Positions 1-8,947 of a stretch of DNA of 25,956 nt are shown one piece after another. This stretch comes from Syntrophomonas sp. UBA4911 (GTDB lineage Bacteria; Bacillota; Syntrophomonadia; Syntrophomonadales; Syntrophomonadaceae), in NCBI GenBank assembly GCA_002398105.1, contig DHCD01000059.1:1-25956 (forward strand). Reading direction: 5' to 3'. Positions within the stretch are counted from its first letter, which is position 1. Each line of letters starts with the position of its first letter. Under the pieces are notes generated by a model that ran no database searches, was not told where the DNA came from, and was given only the letters and a program-made list of their open reading frames with translations. Both the position numbers and the translations under genes were made by a program.

Positions 1-3000
1 TGGTTACCGGCTGGCCGGTTATGGGTATGTTCCCATCCTGCTCTGCTATCAGGGCTCCGGTTTTGTCTTCATAGGTTACGGCTACGGTGGTATCGTCGGT
101 AAGGGTGAAGACGTATTGTAACGGAGTTCCTGTCAGTTGAGCTTTTTGGTCGGTTCCGTTTACGGTGAAGGTTTTCACTTGTTTGCCTGTTGCCGGAGTT
201 GCAGTAATGGTAACTGATGTCCCTGCAGCAATTTCACCGGCGGCCGGCTCCGAACTCAAGCCTTCTCCGCTTAGGGTCAGGGTGTAATAAGTGACAGCGG
301 GAATGTTTTCGAACAAAGCCGTCACGGTCACATCTGCTGCCGGGAGAATGAAGCTGTATACTCCTCCGGTGGCGGTGATGGACGTATAAGTGCTGCCGCC
401 GTCGCTGGTATATTTAAGACTGCCTGCCACCAGCTGTTTATCGTTGGCAGGGGTTACGGTTACGGTAATGGCTGTGCCCGCGTTCCCCGAAGTGGGATTT
501 ACCGCAATGCTGCCCCCGCTGATATTATTGTCCACTGTGACGGTATAGGTCTCAGGGGAGGCTGTGCTCTGCCAGGTAAGGATGGGATAGAGACTGCCCG
601 CCTTGAAATATTGACCTAACACAGGCGCTAAAGCTTTAAGCTCATCACTTGTTTTGCTTACGGCATTGTCTTCCGCATTACCCAGGCCTTTGGTTGCGGT
701 GGTATTAAGATAGTAGTTGTTGCTGACATTGGTGCTGTCTGCGGCATAACCGATGACACCGGCGGTATTGGGACTGGTTCCGTTCCCGGTGATGGTGCCG
801 GCATTATAGATGTTCTGCACAGTGCAGGCAGCCTTGTTGCTGGTGCCGATCAAGCCGCCGGTACGGGCGGTAGCGGAGGTGCTGGTGCTGGTCGCGCTGC
901 CGGTGTTATAGGAATTGGTCACTGCTGCGGAGGCGTTGTTCAGGTAGCCGACCACGCCACCCACGTTCATAATGCCGCCGTTGACCGCACCACTATTGGA
1001 GCACTGGTCGATCGTAGCGCCTGCTGAGACATAACCCACGATACCTCCTACACCATAGGTGCTAAGAGCGGAGGTGCTAATGGCGGTGATTGTGCCGCTG
1101 TTGGCACAGCGGCTGATTTCACCGGTTCCGGAGTTGCTGCCTACGATGCCGCCAACATGATAGGTGCCGGTAACATTTGCGCCATTAACGCAGTTTTCAA
1201 TGACTGCCGCACCTTGAGCATTGGCAACAATACCTGCGGTATACTGACCGCCGGAAACGCTTCCGGCCACGGCCAGGTTTTTGACCGTACCGCCATCTAC
1301 ATAGCCGAACAGGCCGGAGTAGTTGGCGGTTCCGCTGATTGCCAATGTGACGGTTTTGCCGTTGCCGTCAAAGACGCCGGTATAGGCCATAGGACTGCTG
1401 TTGCCGATGGGCTGCCAGGTTACTGCCGAAAGGTCAATGTCCTGCATCAGTTTGCCTTTGATTTTCTTGTTCAGCCCGCTGTTAACCTGGTTGGCAAACC
1501 AAATCATATGATCAGCGGTAACAAGTTGGTAAACATTATTGCTGTCCATAGCGGGAGGCCCGGCTACTGTAATCGTGAAATCATAGCTGTAGGGCATGCC
1601 GCCGCGGGTACCGCTTACCGTGATGGTGGTGTCGGTTGTTTCCAGAGCCGTTGTTTTGCTGATAGTATAATCGGTTACCTTTTCCCGGGTACCGTCGCTG
1701 TAATTGGCCCAGATGACCAATCCGGCCGTATCAAAGGTCTGTCCCTCAATATAGCTGAGCTTGGTAGGATCGGATTCTTTGCTGATACCGCTTAAGGCCG
1801 AGGCATCTTCTGCCATGACGCGCAGGATGGGATAACCGCTATTGCTGTTATTGGTGTCCGCGACAAAGAACCTTCCTTCACCGTTGAGCCCCGCAAGAAA
1901 TTCAGTGGATTTCAGCTCGTCGCTGGTTTTGCCGGCGGCATTGTCCGCCGCATTCCCCAGGCCTTTGGCAGCGGACGTATTAAGATAGTAGTTATTGCTT
2001 ACATTGGTGTTGCCTGCGGCATAACCGATGACGCCGGCAGTATTGGGACTGGTCCCGTTCCCGGTGACTGTGCCGGCGTTATAGGTGTTTTGCACGGTGC
2101 AGGCAGCGGTATGCATGCGACCGACCACGCCGCCGGTATTGGCACTAGCGTTGGTGCTGGTGCTGGTCACACTGCCGGTGTTATATGAGTCGGTAAAAAT
2201 AGTGCCACTGCCGCTCAGGTAGCCGGCCACGCCGCCCACATTCATCACGCTGCCGCTGACCGCGCCGCGGTTGGCACACTGGTTAATCTTGACATCAAAC
2301 TTCGTATACCCTACAATACCGCCCGCACTATAGTTTGCATCGGTTCCCGTGCTGGTAGCAGTGACGGCGCCAGTATTGAGGCAATTATTGACAATGGTAT
2401 TGCCGCTATTGTTGCCTACGATACCGCCTATGTTATAGCTGCCGCTGACCGCCCCGGTATTGGTGCAGCCCGTAACCACGACGCTGCCGCTCAGGTAGCC
2501 GACCACGCCGCCCACCTGGTAAGCTGCGTTGCTGATATCGCCATTGTTGATGCAACTACTTATGGTAACGGTATCGTTGGCACCGGCAACTATGCCGCCA
2601 ACCAGATCGCCAGCGCCGGTGCCGGTGACCGCGGCGTTGTTGACGCAATTCTGGATCAGCGAAGCTCCTGAGGCATTGACGACAATACCAGCCGTGGCCT
2701 GGCTGCCGGAAACGCTGCCGGCTACGGTCAGGTCCTTGATCGTAGTTCCCTGGATAGAGCCGAACAAGCCACTATACACGCCATTATCCTCAATGGCTAA
2801 AGTGACAGTCTTGCCATTGCCGTCAAAGATGCCGGCATAAAATTGGGCGAAGCTGTTTCCAATCGGCGTCCAGGGCACTCCGGACAGGTCGACGTTGGCG
2901 GTCAATTTAGCTTTGAGGGCATGTCTGATGCCAGTGTTTACCTGGTTGGCAAACCACCGCATATGATCGGCCGAAGAAAGTTCATAAACATCTTCGTTTA

Positions 3001-6000
3001 ATACGGGAACCGCCGAGGCTAAAACCGTAACCGGCTGATCCACCGTCTTGGTTGTACCAGAGGAGGTGTAGCCGATGGTGACCTTGTCGTCTCCCGGCGC
3101 GAATACACTGGGAGTAATGGTATATTGGCCGGCTGTCAGCGTAACAGCGGGGCCGTTGCTATAGTTAGCTTTCACCACCATACCGGTGGGATCGAAGCTC
3201 TCACCCGCGGCATACAAACAGTTTGTAGGCAGAGTAGTAATGGCAATGCTTTGCAAGGGATTGCCTGTGACCGTAATGGTAAAGTCGTAGCTGTAAGCCA
3301 TGCCGTCATAGCTGCCGCTGACGTTGATAGATGTATCTGTATTTTCCAGCGGAGTAGTTTTGCTGATAGTATAATCGGTGATCTTTTCCCGGGTACCGTC
3401 GCTGTAGTTGGCCCAGATGACCAACCCGGCCGGATCAAAAGTCTCTCCCTCCGCATAGCTGAGCTTTGCTGGATCGGATTCTTTGCTGATGTCGGTTAAG
3501 GTCGAGGTATCTCCTGACATGACGCGCGGGATGGGATAGCCGTTGTTGATATTTTGGGCATCTGCTACCCAGGCCCGGCCGCCGCCGTTAAGGACGGCCA
3601 GGAAGTCCGCCTCCTTCATGGATTCCGGTGTCATCATTTGGGTTATGGTGCTGCCAGTGGTGCTGCCATACACCGCCTGGTTGCTGGCGGAGGAGTTGTC
3701 CAGCCAATAGCAGTTGGTCCACACCGCGCCGCCGTTGTTAGTGCCCAGGGATTGGGCCTGGTTAGCGTTGCTGGCGCCCACATAACCCACGTTATAGCTG
3801 TTATATACTTTAGCTTCACAGCTGCCGGAGATGCCGCCCGCGTTGGAGTAGGAGGTATATATTTCTCCCAGGTTGGCGCAATTTCTGATGGTCAAATTGT
3901 TCCAGCCGGCGCCGGCGATGCCGCCCACGCCTTTGGAGTCGGTGTTGTTGACGGAGGCATAGTTGATGCAGTTCTCAATCAGAGAAGCAATGCTCTTGCC
4001 GTTTTTGCCGACTATGCCGCCCACGGACCGGTTGGCGTAAATGTAACCGGTGACGGCGACATTTTTGACTGCAGGGCTGGCCAAAGTATTGTAGCCGTTG
4101 GCCACGTCACTGTCATGGATGCCCAAGCGTCCGATCAGCCCGACCGACTGGCTGAATTCATAGCCGAGGGAACCGGCATGCCGGCTGCAATAGATATTCT
4201 TGACGGTATGCCCCTGTCCGTCAAAGATGCCGTTCCAGGAGGAACCAATAAGCGTTGTGCCATCCTGGTAGGCCATACAGTATTGGCCGCCGATAGGCAT
4301 ATAGTTGGGACCGCTCCAGGTGTTAGTCCCGTTATCGTAAACACCGCCCATGTCCAGATCGGCAGTGAGTTTTACGGTTTTGCCGTCGAAGTCGTCGGCG
4401 CCGTAAATCCAGGTAGTGTTGGTAGAGCCGGTAATGGTACCGCCGCCGACATTGGCGACTATATAATCGGCGTTGCCGATGACGGTAGCGCCTTCATTAT
4501 AGGTTCCGTTGACAATGGCCGCCAGGCCGGCCAGCTTAGCCGGCGTGTCAATGTAAAATACGCTATCATTGGTATTGTACCAGGACACGTCAATCGTGCC
4601 GTCCCAGACACCGGTTCCGCTGCCGCTATTCTCAAACAAGGCAGTCACGGTTACATTTGCCGCCGGTAGAGCAAAGCTGTATACCTCATCGCTGGCGGTG
4701 ATTTCCTCCGGGTAGGTTGCTCCCCCGTCGGTGCTGTATTTAAGGCTGCCCGCCACCAGCCGTTTGCCAGTGTCGGGGGTTACGGTTACAGTAATTGTCG
4801 TACCCGCGTTTCCCGAGGCAGGATTGACCGCAACAGTGCCCCCGCTGATGCTGCTATCCACCGTGACGGTGTAAGCGCCTGCCGTCACAGCTTCGAATTC
4901 CACGTTTACGGTTTTGGCTGCGGCAAGATTTTCTACGGTCAGGGTGTTGGTTTTATTATCGGGTACCGCCTGGCTATCAACGGTCCATTGTTTTACCTGA
5001 TAGCCTTCAGCCGGTACTGCTGTAAATACCACAGTTTTGCCTGGTTCCACCGCATTACCGGAACTGATGGCTAAATTGTCAACTGTTGCCGTTAACGAGC
5101 CATTCTCTCCTGAGTTAAAAGTTACGGTGTAGCCGGCCGGGCTTTGGGTTATGTTTTGGGTAACCGTAGAGTTCATAAAGCCTGAAGCCTCCACTGTTAC
5201 CGTATATGCGCCGCCTGCAGTGAATACACCCGGGTTGATGGTAATTTTCCCCGCCTCCACCGCGTATTGCTCCCCGGTCAGCGCGCTGTCGTTTACCTTG
5301 ACGCTGCTGATGGCTGCCCGCCAGTCAGCATTATCCGTAAAGGTAATCTCAATCGGCTCTCCCACCTCGTTGCCGGTCGTATCAGCCTTCAGTTTGGCAC
5401 CGTTTACCGGGCCGACATCTACCCGGTATATCCAGCGGCCAAATTTATTGGTACTGGAGAAATTCTCATTTCGGGCTTCGGCTTCAGTGATGCCCATGCA
5501 GAAGCGGAAAGATTCCGTGCCATCCATTATAGCTATGGAATCATTCTTGAGGTCTGCATCAGTGGCCCCTCTGTCCTGATAGGACAATGAAGCCAGCATG
5601 GGCTCTACCGGCACGGCTCCGGTAAGATCAATAGCTTCCCTACCGTCTTCCGGATTATAGGTTTCAACCAGATTCGGGAAATAATACCGGTCTTGCCCGT
5701 ATAAAAAATCATGAGTATAGTAGTTGTTTCCCTGATAAGGGGTACCCGGAGCATCGGTAACATAAAATACTAATTTCTGGCCGGATTCCCATTTCAAATT
5801 AGAATTATACTTTTGGGCGTCTGTTATAAGATCGTTGATTTTTACCCCTTTGGCCTTGGTACCCACACCTGTGGGCAGGGCATCAATGGTGGCGTAATAT
5901 CCAATCTCCTCCAAGGGCTCCAATTCCGAGTACACATATTCATGCACCAGAGTGGTGCTGCCATCGGGATTAAGAATATTGACAATCAAAGATTCGGCCG

Positions 6001-6136
6001 GCTCGCTCTCACCCGTCTTGGCCCAGGCCGAACCGGGGCTGCCCAGTCCCATGCCGGTGAAGAGCATGATCAAAGCCACCAGGCAGGCTACAAGTTTCCT
6101 GCTGCGAGGTTTTAATCCCCCATTCATCAACAACAT
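1..6136 (-). CDS. Giant secreted GLUG/Ig repeat surface protein with N-terminal SUOX-like domain (3' end outside window)
   Basis: The frame is open from an ATG at 6136 to the left edge, giving at least 2045 residues with no stop. AGGAGGG lies 11 bases upstream of the ATG. A signal peptide ends near AWA at residue 39. Residues about 47-240 resemble the SUOX-fold domain of its neighbours, with YYFPNLVE and a GAVPVEPMLA motif. Residues about 241-333 match the DUF1533/Shr-type haemoglobin-interacting pattern (TDNADWRAAI, then AGKITINPGVF). Next come two InlB-B-like/bacterial repeat modules (about 5140-4640). Three large blocks rich in GLUG-type motifs (GGIVG, GGVVGYL) follow near 4600-3550, 3010-1830 and 1560-560, separated by group-3 bacterial Ig-like modules. 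More InlB-like modules follow near 560-70. By family analogy it is a large extracellular adhesin or binding scaffold. The C-terminal anchor cannot be seen. It is the last visible gene of the ExbB cluster, after a 161-bp gap. Confidence 0.9.
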   Translation of the reverse strand, partial: MLLMNGGLKPRSRKLVACLVALIMLFTGMGLGSPGSAWAKTGESEPAESLIVNILNPDGSTTLVHEYVYSELEPLEEIGYYATIDALPTGVGTKAKGVKINDLITDAQKYNSNLKWESGQKLVFYVTDAPGTPYQGNNYYTHDFLYGQDRYYFPNLVETYNPEDGREAIDLTGAVPVEPMLASLSYQDRGATDADLKNDSIAIMDGTESFRFCMGITEAEARNENFSSTNKFGRWIYRVDVGPVNGAKLKADTTGNEVGEPIEITFTDNADWRAAISSVKVNDSALTGEQYAVEAGKITINPGVFTAGGAYTVTVEASGFMNSTVTQNITQSPAGYTVTFNSGENGSLTATVDNLAISSGNAVEPGKTVVFTAVPAEGYQVKQWTVDSQAVPDNKTNTLTVENLAAAKTVNVEFEAVTAGAYTVTVDSSISGGTVAVNPASGNAGTTITVTVTPDTGKRLVAGSLKYSTDGGATYPEEITASDEVYSFALPAANVTVTALFENSGSGTGVWDGTIDVSWYNTNDSVFYIDTPAKLAGLAAIVNGTYNEGATVIGNADYIVANVGGGTITGSTNTTWIYGADDFDGKTVKLTADLDMGGVYDNGTNTWSGPNYMPIGGQYCMAYQDGTTLIGSSWNGIFDGQGHTVKNIYCSRHAGSLGYEFSQSVGLIGRLGIHDSDVANGYNTLASPAVKNVAVTGYIYANRSVGGIVGKNGKSIASLIENCINYASVNNTDSKGVGGIAGAGWNNLTIRNCANLGEIYTSYSNAGGISGSCEAKVYNSYNVGYVGASNANQAQSLGTNNGGAVWTNCYWLDNSSASNQAVYGSTTGSTITQMMTPESMKEADFLAVLNGGGRAWVADAQNINNGYPIPRVMSGDTSTLTDISKESDPAKLSYAEGETFDPAGLVIWANYSDGTREKITDYTISKTTPLENTDTSINVSGSYDGMAYSYDFTITVTGNPLQSIAITTLPTNCLYAAGESFDPTGMVVKANYSNGPAVTLTAGQYTITPSVFAPGDDKVTIGYTSSGTTKTVDQPVTVLASAVPVLNEDVYELSSADHMRWFANQVNTGIRHALKAKLTANVDLSGVPWTPIGNSFAQFYAGIFDGNGKTVTLAIEDNGVYSGLFGSIQGTTIKDLTVAGSVSGSQATAGIVVNASGASLIQNCVNNAAVTGTGAGDLVGGIVAGANDTVTISSCINNGDISNAAYQVGGVVGYLSGSVVVTGCTNTGAVSGSYNIGGIVGNNSGNTIVNNCLNTGAVTATSTGTDANYSAGGIVGYTKFDVKINQCANRGAVSGSVMNVGGVAGYLSGSGTIFTDSYNTGSVTSTSTNASANTGGVVGRMHTAACTVQNTYNAGTVTGNGTSPNTAGVIGYAAGNTNVSNNYYLNTSAAKGLGNAADNAAGKTSDELKSTEFLAGLNGEGRFFVADTNNSNSGYPILRVMAEDASALSGISKESDPTKLSYIEGQTFDTAGLVIWANYSDGTREKVTDYTISKTTALETTDTTITVSGTRGGMPYSYDFTITVAGPPAMDSNNVYQLVTADHMIWFANQVNSGLNKKIKGKLMQDIDLSAVTWQPIGNSSPMAYTGVFDGNGKTVTLAISGTANYSGLFGYVDGGTVKNLAVAGSVSGGQYTAGIVANAQGAAVIENCVNGANVTGTYHVGGIVGSNSGTGEISRCANSGTITAISTSALSTYGVGGIVGYVSAGATIDQCSNSGAVNGGIMNVGGVVGYLNNASAAVTNSYNTGSATSTSTSATARTGGLIGTSNKAACTVQNIYNAGTITGNGTSPNTAGVIGYAADSTNVSNNYYLNTTATKGLGNAEDNAVSKTSDELKALAPVLGQYFKAGSLYPILTWQSTASPETYTVTVDNNISGGSIAVNPTSGNAGTAITVTVTPANDKQLVAGSLKYTSDGGSTYTSITATGGVYSFILPAADVTVTALFENIPAVTYYTLTLSGEGLSSEPAAGEIAAGTSVTITATPATGKQVKTFTVNGTDQKAQLTGTPLQYVFTLTDDTTVAVTYEDKTGALIAEQDGNIPITGQPVT
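310..560 (-). repeat. InlB-like coding repeat, copy 1 (copy 2 at about 4640-4880)
   Basis: This segment encodes a beta-rich module with ISGGSIAVNPTSGNAG and PAADVTVTALFE. A nearly identical module with ISGGTVAVNPASGNAG and PAANVTVTALFE lies about 4.3 kb away, near 4640-4880, in the same gene and frame. The two copies bracket the whole GLUG/Ig region, so the GLUG array sits between two matching spacer domains. Confidence 0.75.
560..3540 (-). repeat. Large imperfect direct repeats inside the giant gene (GLUG plus Ig blocks)
   Basis: Stretches near 640-1560 and 1900-2960 are clearly related at the DNA level and are offset by about 1.27 kb where I aligned them. An example is the shared run around ttaagatagtagtt near 700 and near 1980. 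The Ig-like segment near 1613-1795 recurs near 3315-3495, again with long identical stretches. These are coding repeats from internal duplication of GLUG and Ig modules, not a mobile element. Confidence 0.8.
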
Positions 6137-6181
6137 AATTTTTAAAACCCTCCTTGTTTATCACTTAAATAAGGTTAAGGT

Positions 6182-6240
6182 CAGTGTCTCTACAGAAATT
6201 TATTTCGGCTCTGCAGACACTGCCTGGTAATAAGGCAATG
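6182..6240 (-). promoter_or_regulatory. Two overlapping, mutually exclusive hairpins in the leader of the giant gene
   Basis: In the minus-strand RNA, CATTGCCT (6240-6233) can pair with AGGCAGTG (6225-6218) around a 7-base loop. Alternatively CAGTGT (6222-6217), followed by CTGCAGA, can pair with UCUGUAG and ACACUG (down to 6182) with a 2-base bulge. The helices share 6218-6222 and cannot both form. Neither is followed by a T-run, so this is not a standard terminator. RNA processing, mRNA protection or attenuation are possible roles. The 161-bp gap is the only sizeable one in the operon. Confidence 0.45.
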
Positions 6241-6297
6241 TAATGATTATCTCCTCCCCTCAAGCCCTTTCTGAAAGAAATAAGTTTCAACAGTGCC

Positions 6298-6618
6298 TCA
6301 TTCATCGGTAAGCATAAACAACTTTCCGGTATCGGGGTCTTTGTATACCGTTCCCATCTTTTGGTAAAGCTGACCCTCTCCCTCGGTTTCTACCAAGTCG
6401 CTGCGGATATCGGCATCATCTGTCACTTCCTTTCCCTGGGTGACGTTGATGCTTTCCCCGAACTGAGCCAGGTCAACATTCCAGCGAATGACCAGGGCCA
6501 GCATCAGCCCGCAGGCAAATACCAGCATGGCATCCACAATATTAACAGCACCTTCGAGGGGGCTGACCTCCTCATCCAGTGTTCTTAACCTTCTATTGCT
6601 CCGTAACCCCCGGTTCAC
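6298..6618 (-). CDS. DUF2149-type minimal ExbD/TolR-like membrane protein
   Basis: A 106-residue protein with one transmembrane segment at about residues 25-46. The segment begins NIVDAMLVFACGLMLAL, closely matching the first helix of ExbD/TolR, where an aspartate carries protons. Asp29 here takes that position. The part outside the membrane is short (about 60 residues), unlike full ExbD. From memory DUF2149 proteins often sit beside MotA/TolQ/ExbB proteins, as here. The GTG start overlaps the stop of the ExbB gene (GTGA), implying coupled translation. I infer it forms the ion-channel partner of the upstream ExbB-like protein. The DUF2149 assignment rests on pattern recognition and context. 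Confidence 0.8.
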   Translation of the reverse strand: MNRGLRSNRRLRTLDEEVSPLEGAVNIVDAMLVFACGLMLALVIRWNVDLAQFGESINVTQGKEVTDDADIRSDLVETEGEGQLYQKMGTVYKDPDTGKLFMLTDE

Positions 6619-7247
6619 CCCACCACCTCCAATAAGCTCTCCATTAAAGCCTCCAGGGAACTCAGATAGTCCTCATACCATCTTTTACGCAGACGGGAAA
6701 CGGCATAGGCGACCGCAGCCGCCGCCAAACCGGTTACCGTGGCGTCGAAGGCGGTCAGCAGGCAATCGGCCAGGGTTTTGGTATCACCCTGACCGAGGGC
6801 GATCAGACCAGGCCCCAGTGGAATCAAGGTAGCCATCAAACCCAGCATGGGCCCCAGGCGAGCTACTATATCAGTGCGGTTGGTTATCTTGAAATAATGG
6901 AGTTCTTCATTGGTCAGTAAACGGCGGGCCAGCGCCTGCAGAGAGGCGGCAGGCAGATCGCTGTGCTGCAGCAGCTCCTGCAAAGCCAGCTTTTGGCGCC
7001 GAAACAAGTTGCTGTTATCAATTACGGTCTGAATTCCCTCAATATCTTTATCATGGAAAGATTCCATCAATTCAGACAGGTTGGTTTTCGCCTTACGCCG
7101 TTCAGTAAATATTTCTATCAATAAGCCTCCCAATTCAAACACCATAAAAGCGGCCAACAGCAACAGAGCAATAATGGTTGGCGCCAATAAACTGTAGGAA
7201 ACCGTATGCATGGTTTCCCGCAGCGGTTCTAATACGGCAAATATCAC
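6615..7247 (-). CDS. MotA/TolQ/ExbB proton channel family protein
   Basis: A 210-residue membrane protein with helices at about 17-42, 128-152 and 160-187, the usual TolQ/ExbB topology. The cytoplasmic loop lies between helices 1 and 2. Family motifs appear as LGPMLGLMATLIPLGPGLIA in the second helix and TAFDATVTGLAAAAVAYAVS in the third, with threonines facing the presumed pore. Family members couple the proton or sodium gradient to mechanical work on an extracytoplasmic partner. The GTG start overlaps the stop of the upstream stalk protein, and its own stop overlaps the DUF2149 start. All three are probably made in fixed ratio. No TonB or TolA homologue is visible in the window. Confidence 0.93.
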   Translation of the reverse strand: MIFAVLEPLRETMHTVSYSLLAPTIIALLLLAAFMVFELGGLLIEIFTERRKAKTNLSELMESFHDKDIEGIQTVIDNSNLFRRQKLALQELLQHSDLPAASLQALARRLLTNEELHYFKITNRTDIVARLGPMLGLMATLIPLGPGLIALGQGDTKTLADCLLTAFDATVTGLAAAAVAYAVSRLRKRWYEDYLSSLEALMESLLEVVG

Positions 7248-8947
7248 TTGGCTACCTCCTTCATATAATCAGTGTATTTTCTGCCTGCCCCCAGGAGAAA
7301 AAGGGTGAATGCTGCCGCCGCTGCCGGCATATTTACATCGCCGTGCTCGTTATGCGGCTGCAGGGGTACAATGTCGGCTGACATCTCGTATATTCTGCCG
7401 GGTAACCGGGAGACAACGGCGGCGCCTTTTTTAGCCAGCCGCTGCTGCCCGGCTGCCACCTTTTCATTGTCCGCCCCGCTCTCCCCGGCTCCATTTTTCT
7501 GACTGCCGACCGCCGAGCCCGGGTCATTTATAACGCAACTGGCGGTATAACCGCCTACTACCGTGGTTACGGTAATGGCAGCCGTACCCGAAGCAATAAC
7601 CGATACCCGTCCCTTATCATCTACGGTGGCTACCGCCGGGTTGCTGGAACTCCAGGTAACCCTTTTGTCGGCCGCATCAGAGGGTCCTACGGTGGCTTCC
7701 AGCTGCAGGCTGCTGCCTACCGGAGCCTGGGCCGTATATTGGTCAAGGGTTACCTGGTCAGGGGGCTTGCCCATCAGCATTACGGATATTTCACGTATCC
7801 ATTTGGCTGAGCGCATAGCGGTAGAGGTACTGGTGTCACTCTGCCCGAATATCAGCCTGAAACCGTTGGTTTCAACCATCTGGCTGAAATCGGGAGCGGT
7901 GGCGAAGCGTTTCCAATAATCCCGAACGGCTATGATGGGCTCTACCGCTATCGCTCCTTCTTCAGCTCCGGGCAAAACCTTTTCCTCATCGTAATCCCAA
8001 TGGGTAGGCAAGTTGGGATAGTAATAACGTTTGGTATCCAGCAAGAAAGATTTGGATAAGCTCTGATACCAGCCTTTATTAACGTCAGTGGTATAGAAAT
8101 AGAGCTTATCTATGGAGTCGATATCAATCCCGGAGCCCTCCAGGATATCGGTCAGTTTTACCCCTTGAGCCGAATCCAGAACTACTGCCGGCATACTGTC
8201 AATAAAGGTATAGGCCTGGTAGATATCGGCCATGGCCTCCAAATCGCTGAAGGTAAAAACTTTTTGGGTATTGTAGGGGGTACCGAAATATCCCGCCTTA
8301 ACCGTCAAGGTCAGTGACGGTACCCCGTCTCTGGTTGGGGAAGATCTCCCCTGGGTTACGCTCCCCATACCGGGAAGCAGCTTGACGGTCTTTATCTCCC
8401 CGTCCCATTCCAGCTTTGCCCCCATAGCTTCGGCCACCGCTGCGAAGGGAACATAGATGCGGTCATCAATATTGCGAACCGGGGCGTCCAGGACCAATTC
8501 CTGCCCGTTCATCCTGGCCTGGTTGCTGTCTACCCGCATGCGGATCGTATCCCGGTTCCTGGTCAGAGTAATGGTTTGCTGCTCGGCATCCCAGACCACC
8601 TTACCCTGCAAGGTATCAGCCAGAGCGGATATCGGCACCAGGATAGCGCCTTCTACGGTAATCGGCGGCGGATCAGCCATGATTAACTGGTTATTGGCGT
8701 CAATGATATACAGGGGAGGTTCCTCCGCCTGTACCATCGGGGGTGTAATCAGGCCGCCGGCAATAACCAGCAGTGCTGTTACGGTGAATATGTATAGGGC
8801 GGCCCTAGTTATATTCTTCTCCGGGCTGCGTCCGCATCCCGGGCCATTTTTTTTGATCGGCAACTTGATAGAGGGTTTTATCTGACTCACCTCCCGTTCT
8901 TTATCAAGGCTGCTGTCAAGGGGAAAATAGATTCCTACTTGAGACAT
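7244..8947 (-). CDS. Stalk / SUOX-like / Big_2 surface protein with C-terminal membrane segment
   Basis: With the ATG at 8947 it has 567 residues. This start lacks a clear ribosome site and puts the signal helix (about 49-70, ending VQA at 74) unusually deep. A start nearer GTG 8890, beside GGGAGG, is plausible. After the signal comes a copper-amine-oxidase-N-like stalk domain (about 75-195, PITVEGAILVPISAL and RIYVPFAAVAEAMGAKLEWD). A SUOX-like domain follows (about 205-395, YYYPNL and WIREI), then a group-2 bacterial Ig-like domain (about 396-480, WSSSNPAVATVDDKGRVSV). A flexible linker leads to a hydrophobic segment near 535-553 and a short basic tail. It should sit outside the cell, held by the C-terminal helix. 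Its stop overlaps the ExbB start, so it is the best candidate partner of that channel. Confidence 0.85.
   Translation of the reverse strand: MSQVGIYFPLDSSLDKEREVSQIKPSIKLPIKKNGPGCGRSPEKNITRAALYIFTVTALLVIAGGLITPPMVQAEEPPLYIIDANNQLIMADPPPITVEGAILVPISALADTLQGKVVWDAEQQTITLTRNRDTIRMRVDSNQARMNGQELVLDAPVRNIDDRIYVPFAAVAEAMGAKLEWDGEIKTVKLLPGMGSVTQGRSSPTRDGVPSLTLTVKAGYFGTPYNTQKVFTFSDLEAMADIYQAYTFIDSMPAVVLDSAQGVKLTDILEGSGIDIDSIDKLYFYTTDVNKGWYQSLSKSFLLDTKRYYYPNLPTHWDYDEEKVLPGAEEGAIAVEPIIAVRDYWKRFATAPDFSQMVETNGFRLIFGQSDTSTSTAMRSAKWIREISVMLMGKPPDQVTLDQYTAQAPVGSSLQLEATVGPSDAADKRVTWSSSNPAVATVDDKGRVSVIASGTAAITVTTVVGGYTASCVINDPGSAVGSQKNGAGESGADNEKVAAGQQRLAKKGAAVVSRLPGRIYEMSADIVPLQPHNEHGDVNMPAAAAAFTLFLLGAGRKYTDYMKEVAK

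Noticed and set aside
1157..1795. Plus-strand open frame of 212 codons
   Set aside because: Antisense shadow of the same repeat gene. A similar peptide appears near 3380-3499 because the underlying repeats are duplicated.
560..3540. Possible CRISPR or satellite array from repeated short motifs
   Set aside because: Repeats are imperfect, in frame and encode GLUG motifs (GGIVG types). There are no constant repeats with unique spacers and no cas genes.
3554..4669. Long plus-strand open frame of 371 codons
   Set aside because: It lies wholly opposite the GLUG region of the giant minus-strand gene. The minus frame has a signal peptide, recognisable domains and a ribosome site. The plus frame has no family resemblance and arises from GC-skewed repeat codons.
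6182..6222. Rho-independent terminator before the giant gene
   Set aside because: The stem is good but has no T-run after it on the minus strand, and a strong ribosome site and gene follow.
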